A DNA stretch of 64,000 nucleotides from Candidatus Didemnitutus sp. (GTDB taxonomy: Bacteria; Verrucomicrobiota; Verrucomicrobiia; Opitutales; Opitutaceae). The notes under the pieces are model-generated. The model did no database searches. It was not told the DNA's origin and was given only the letters and a program-made list of their open reading frames with translations. Positions 60,735 through 64,000 of this stretch are shown piece after piece (position 1 is the first letter of the stretch; the number at the start of each line of letters is the position of its first letter). The position numbers were made by a program, and so were the translations under genes. The DNA lies in contig JAHCAY010000001.1 of the NCBI GenBank assembly GCA_019634575.1, positions 2,480,001 to 2,544,000 of the forward strand. The letters are read 5' to 3'.

Positions 60735-63700
60735 TCATTTGGTCCTCCGTCTCCGACTTGGAATGTGATGTTCGCTAGCTGGGCGTTCAGTCCAATCTCG
60801 GCAACGGCTCCATGTATCCCACGACCGAGTCCCGCATTCCACTGAAATCCGGCTAACTCCTCGGTGGAATAGAGCTCTTTCTCGAAGTTTGCATAAAACC
60901 CGAATCCCGCGCCTACCGCAGTTCGCGCAAATGCCTTCACGGCGAATTTGGTAGAACCATCCGGGCAAATTCGGCATCTATTGTTCAGCAAATCAAACTG
61001 AAGTCCTTGGTCGCGGAAGAACGGATCCTTCAAGCGGCCCGTTCGGTTCTTGTTCTTCATCTGCTCCATTGTGTAGTCCCGATCGTAGCTACGCCGATTG
61101 CGATCGCGCCCCTTAGGCTCTGGGTAGCGTGGGCGATCGTCAAAATCGCGGCCCCAACGTGCGTATCCTTCAAGATTGATCGCGCCCTCGAACCAAATCT
61201 CTACTTTCCCGGTTCGCTTTGAGGTGCACAAGAATAAGTTCCCCTCGACACTTCCTGAGACGTAAAGAGGTATCGGCCCAGCCGGAGAGGGAACGGGAAA
61301 TGGTCCTGCGGTTAGTCCCTTCTGGAATTTACCCAACGGTGTTCCAAGCAGCCGATCTTTTACCAGATCCTCGAAACTGGCGAGTCCGAGCGGATCGAAT
61401 GTGGTGGTCGGAGAATTGCCGACTAATAAATACAAGCCGGTTCCACCGCTCTCCTCGAGCGGATCGCGATTGATCCACCGCCCCAGCGACGGACTGTAAT
61501 ATCTTAGGCCGTAATAAACCAACCCCGCCTCCACATCGGAATACTTCGTCGAGAAGCCGAACGGGAGCAGCTCCTTGGCCCAGCCGTCGCTCAGCAGGAT
61601 CTCGCCGAAGGGGCCGTAGTCGAAGCTCGCGGCGCGGACGCCGCTGGCGAGATCCACGTAGCCGGCGACGTTGCCGTTGCCGTCGTACTCCGCGGCCAAG
61701 GTCGCTGCACTGCCCGCAGTCGTGGCGGTCGCAAACAGCAAGCCCCCGACCCCGCCCGCGCCCTGCATTGAGCCGCTCAGGTCCAATCCCCACTCATAGG
61801 TCCGGACGACGCTGTTCGCGGCCAAGGCGTTGCATTCCGCGATCAGGTTCCAGCCGTCGTAGAGGAAACGCGTCGAGCGCGTGAGCGTCCAGCCGGTGCC
61901 GGTCCAGTTCGACACGTCCTTCTGGATCCGCCGGCCCTGGCCGTCATAGCTGAAATCGATTCTCCTCCGCTGGCTGAGCGGAAAATGCCCCGAGGGCGGC
62001 ACCAGAGCTGGCTTGGTTTCGATGCGGATCAGGCGATTCTCGCCATCCCACGTGTAGCTCCAGCGTCCATCGGCGGTCAGATTGCCGTCCGCATCGTACT
62101 GGAAGACCTCCGGCGTCTGCGGCAGCCACGAGTAACGGTTGGTCGCAAGGGTGGCATCTGCACCGGCCGGCCCGGCGCCCGACTTGAGGCCAGCCACCCT
62201 CAGTTCCGCCCAAATGCCGGCAGGCACGTTGTCGAGGGTCGCCGCATAGTAGAACGCATCGTCGAGGCGCTGTGTGGGCTGGCCGTTCACGGTGACGTTC
62301 GCCTGGGGGTCGGCCGAACCGAGCGCCTCCACCACGCCCGGCACCGTGCGTTGCGTGTATTGGTTCAGGTTATTGGGCGTGTACGTCGCGGCCTGCCCGT
62401 TGCGAGTCGCGGTCTGCCGGTTGCCGATGTCGTCGAAGGCGAATGCCTGGCTGAAGCCCGGCAAAGCCGTGCCGCCACTCACCCGCTTCACCGCAGAAGT
62501 CACCTGCCCGAGGTTGTCGTAACCGTAATCCCAGTACTGCGCGTTCTGCCGCACGGCCTGCGTGCGCTTGTTCGCAGGATCGTACGTGTAAGTGAACGAT
62601 TGGGGCACGCCGACTGCGGGGGTGTTGGCCATGGATTCCAAGCGGTTGAGCTGGTCATAGGTCGCAGTCCGCACCAGCCGATTGACGCCGCCCTGCTCCA
62701 GCATCACTGAGCCGAGCAGATTTGCGTTGGGCACGTAAGCATACGTGGCGATGCGTGTGCCGGCGGTCACCGTGTGGAGTCGCGAGAGCGCGTCGTACTC
62801 GTACGCGACCGACTGGGACGCCGCTCCATTGGTCCATGTGTCGAGTTGGTCGAGTCTTCCCAGTGCATCGAAGTGCCGATGCACGCCCTGGTTCACCAGC
62901 GGCCCACCCGTGTAATCTTCGTCTTCGAGCAGGCCGTAGCCGCCATAGGTCAGGCTGCGCGTGCCGGAGGCGTCTGTGATCGCGACCGTCCGCCCGGTGC
63001 GATCGGGCGTGAGAGTCACGTCGGGCGTGGCATCCGAATAATCCCAGCCCGTCATGTTGCCGGCTGCATTGTAGGCGTAGGTCGTGCTCACGCCGCGCGC
63101 CCAGGTGCGGGTCTGCAGGCGCCCGGCGGGAGTGTAGGTGTAATTCGGCCCCGTGTTGTCGGCGTGCCGTTTGTTGGCCAGCAGCCCGCGCGTCGGTGAA
63201 TAGTTCCACGTCGTCACGGCCGTCCCGCTGTTGCCGGCATAGTTGCGCCAAGTCGTCAGTGTCTTGAGCCGTCCCTGACTATCGTAAGCGTACTCAACCG
63301 GGTAAGTGCGGCTGCCTGACGTTCGTTTCACTTGCCCCGTCGGCCAGTACGTTGTCGTCACCACGCCGCCGTCCGGCGCGGTGACGGTGCTTTGCTGACC
63401 GGCGCTGTCGTAGCCGAACGTCGTCGTCTGCGGGTCGTAGCCCGTTCCGCTGCGATTCGGGTCAGGGTCCGGCGTCGTGATCGTCTGCATCTGATCGTCG
63501 CCGAAGTAAGTGTAAGTCGTCGTGCCCGTCCGCGCGTCCGTGACGGTTTGGAGGCGCCCGTGCGGATCGTAGCCGTAAGTCATCGCGCTCACGGTGACGT
63601 TGCCGGAGGTCTGCACCGTCGCGGAAACCAGCCGGTCCTGACTGAAGACGCTGATCTGCTTCGAGCCGTCGGGCCGAGTTTCGGTCACCGTGCGGCCGCC

Positions 63701-64000
63701 GGCGCCGTCGAACACCGTCGACACCTGCGTCTCCACGCCCCGGACCGCCTGCCAAGCGTGGAAGCCGTCGAAGGATTGCTCCGACACGGCGATCGTGACG
63801 GGCGAGTCCGCGCCGGCCGTCTCCCATGATTCCGTCGTCACCCGGCGCACGGTGGTGCCGCCGCGCGTCGCCACGCTCTGGCGCGTCCGCGTCAGGCGAT
63901 CGACGGCGGCGTCGATGACGCCGTTGGCGTTGAGATCGATCGCGGTAAGCTCAAGATTTCCCTCCGCGTCGTACGCGAAGAGGGTCGTGACGCCATCGGC
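60731..64000 (-). CDS. Rhs/YD-repeat protein with novel C-terminal tip, N-terminus beyond window
   Basis: The frame is open from the right edge (64000) to the stop at 60731, so 1089 residues are visible and the 5' part is missing. Many YD repeats are present (YGYDPHGRLQTVTDARTGTT, YTYDPANKRTQAV, FQYDADGNLTADGRWSYTWD). The core ends with YYGLRYYSPSLGRWINRDPL, then TTTFDPLGL near 61380. The remaining 216 residues form the tip: a Ser/Leu-rich start, a charged middle (RDRNRRSYDRDYTMEQMKNK), a CRICPDG motif and a beta-rich end (VEIWFEGAINLEGYARWGRD, GAGFGFYANFEKELYSTEEL). The tip matches no toxin family I know. Rhs shells encapsulate and deliver such toxins to rival cells. Confidence 0.92.
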   Translation of the reverse strand, partial: ADGVTTLFAYDAEGNLELTAIDLNANGVIDAAVDRLTRTRQSVATRGGTTVRRVTTESWETAGADSPVTIAVSEQSFDGFHAWQAVRGVETQVSTVFDGAGGRTVTETRPDGSKQISVFSQDRLVSATVQTSGNVTVSAMTYGYDPHGRLQTVTDARTGTTTYTYFGDDQMQTITTPDPDPNRSGTGYDPQTTTFGYDSAGQQSTVTAPDGGVVTTTYWPTGQVKRTSGSRTYPVEYAYDSQGRLKTLTTWRNYAGNSGTAVTTWNYSPTRGLLANKRHADNTGPNYTYTPAGRLQTRTWARGVSTTYAYNAAGNMTGWDYSDATPDVTLTPDRTGRTVAITDASGTRSLTYGGYGLLEDEDYTGGPLVNQGVHRHFDALGRLDQLDTWTNGAASQSVAYEYDALSRLHTVTAGTRIATYAYVPNANLLGSVMLEQGGVNRLVRTATYDQLNRLESMANTPAVGVPQSFTYTYDPANKRTQAVRQNAQYWDYGYDNLGQVTSAVKRVSGGTALPGFSQAFAFDDIGNRQTATRNGQAATYTPNNLNQYTQRTVPGVVEALGSADPQANVTVNGQPTQRLDDAFYYAATLDNVPAGIWAELRVAGLKSGAGPAGADATLATNRYSWLPQTPEVFQYDADGNLTADGRWSYTWDGENRLIRIETKPALVPPSGHFPLSQRRRIDFSYDGQGRRIQKDVSNWTGTGWTLTRSTRFLYDGWNLIAECNALAANSVVRTYEWGLDLSGSMQGAGGVGGLLFATATTAGSAATLAAEYDGNGNVAGYVDLASGVRAASFDYGPFGEILLSDGWAKELLPFGFSTKYSDVEAGLVYYGLRYYSPSLGRWINRDPLEESGGTGLYLLVGNSPTTTFDPLGLASFEDLVKDRLLGTPLGKFQKGLTAGPFPVPSPAGPIPLYVSGSVEGNLFLCTSKRTGKVEIWFEGAINLEGYARWGRDFDDRPRYPEPKGRDRNRRSYDRDYTMEQMKNKNRTGRLKDPFFRDQGLQFDLLNNRCRICPDGSTKFAVKAFARTAVGAGFGFYANFEKELYSTEELAGFQWNAGLGRGIHGAVAEIGLNAQLANITFQVGDGGPNE

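Noticed and set aside
48751..64000. attR of the ssrA island
   Set aside because: I found no convincing second copy of the tmRNA 3' end; a weak resemblance at 53748 (CCCTCACCTGCC) is too short.

Overview
The window is GC-rich DNA from a bacterium that most resembles an Opitutus-like member of Verrucomicrobiota. This is inferred from style, not from a marker gene: a giant secreted protein mixing immunoglobulin-like, photosystem-propeller-like, Delta-60 and NHL repeats, a sigma factor paired with a Ser/Thr kinase carrying WD40 repeats, a DUF1573-rhodanese-MauE cluster, bacillithiol genes in a Gram-negative setting, and many short dispersed palindromes. No rRNA, tRNA or CRISPR array was found. 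One structural RNA, tmRNA (ssrA), is clear.

Layout. 1-13.7 kb (minus strand): one reading frame of at least 4353 codons runs off the left edge and is translationally coupled to a small exported protein in front of it. 13.9-25.4 kb: housekeeping genes (CinA-type amidase, thioredoxin-like protein, SET methyltransferase coupled to exonuclease III, TonB-like protein, DUF167, old yellow enzyme, MATE and EamA transporters, acyl-CoA dehydrogenase) plus a structured intergenic element. 25.6-34.5 kb (plus strand): DUF2911 protein, a large PIG-L-type protein, a 53-aa membrane protein with a sodium:solute symporter, then a short BshC-like protein, BshB1 and BshA, which together look like a bacillithiol pathway; the gaps hold long inverted repeats. 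34.5-40.6 kb (plus): a Lys/Ala-rich protein with a two-domain PPK2 kinase, a TPR protein, then a tight alpha/beta hydrolase-GH3-SixA operon. 40.6-46.7 kb: an exported protein, a caspase-like protease divergent from a sigma factor, and a kinase-WD40 receptor.

46.99-64 kb is accessory DNA. It begins at tmRNA with a tyrosine recombinase 78 bp downstream, the classic arrangement for an island integrated at ssrA. Behind it come fragments of an integrase-repeat protein and a helix-turn-helix protein, a DUF1573-rhodanese-MauE operon, a decayed IS21-family element with both terminal inverted repeats and a 6-bp target duplication, and a decayed IS66-family element.

The right end (57.1-64 kb, mostly minus strand) is a polymorphic-toxin locus: an Rhs protein that enters from the right edge, an overlapping small membrane protein (candidate immunity), a RelE-like protein and a frameshifted gene, a VapBC pair, then an orphan Rhs tip with a DUF2235 hydrolase domain and a lipoprotein (candidate immunity). 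Both toxin-immunity units share a 13-nt identity at the core/tip junction and a 25-26-nt repeat downstream, which suggests they are alternative cassettes exchanged by recombination. The points most worth follow-up are this cassette structure, the half-size BshC-like protein, the caspase/sigma/kinase module, and the structured element at 23.3-23.45 kb.
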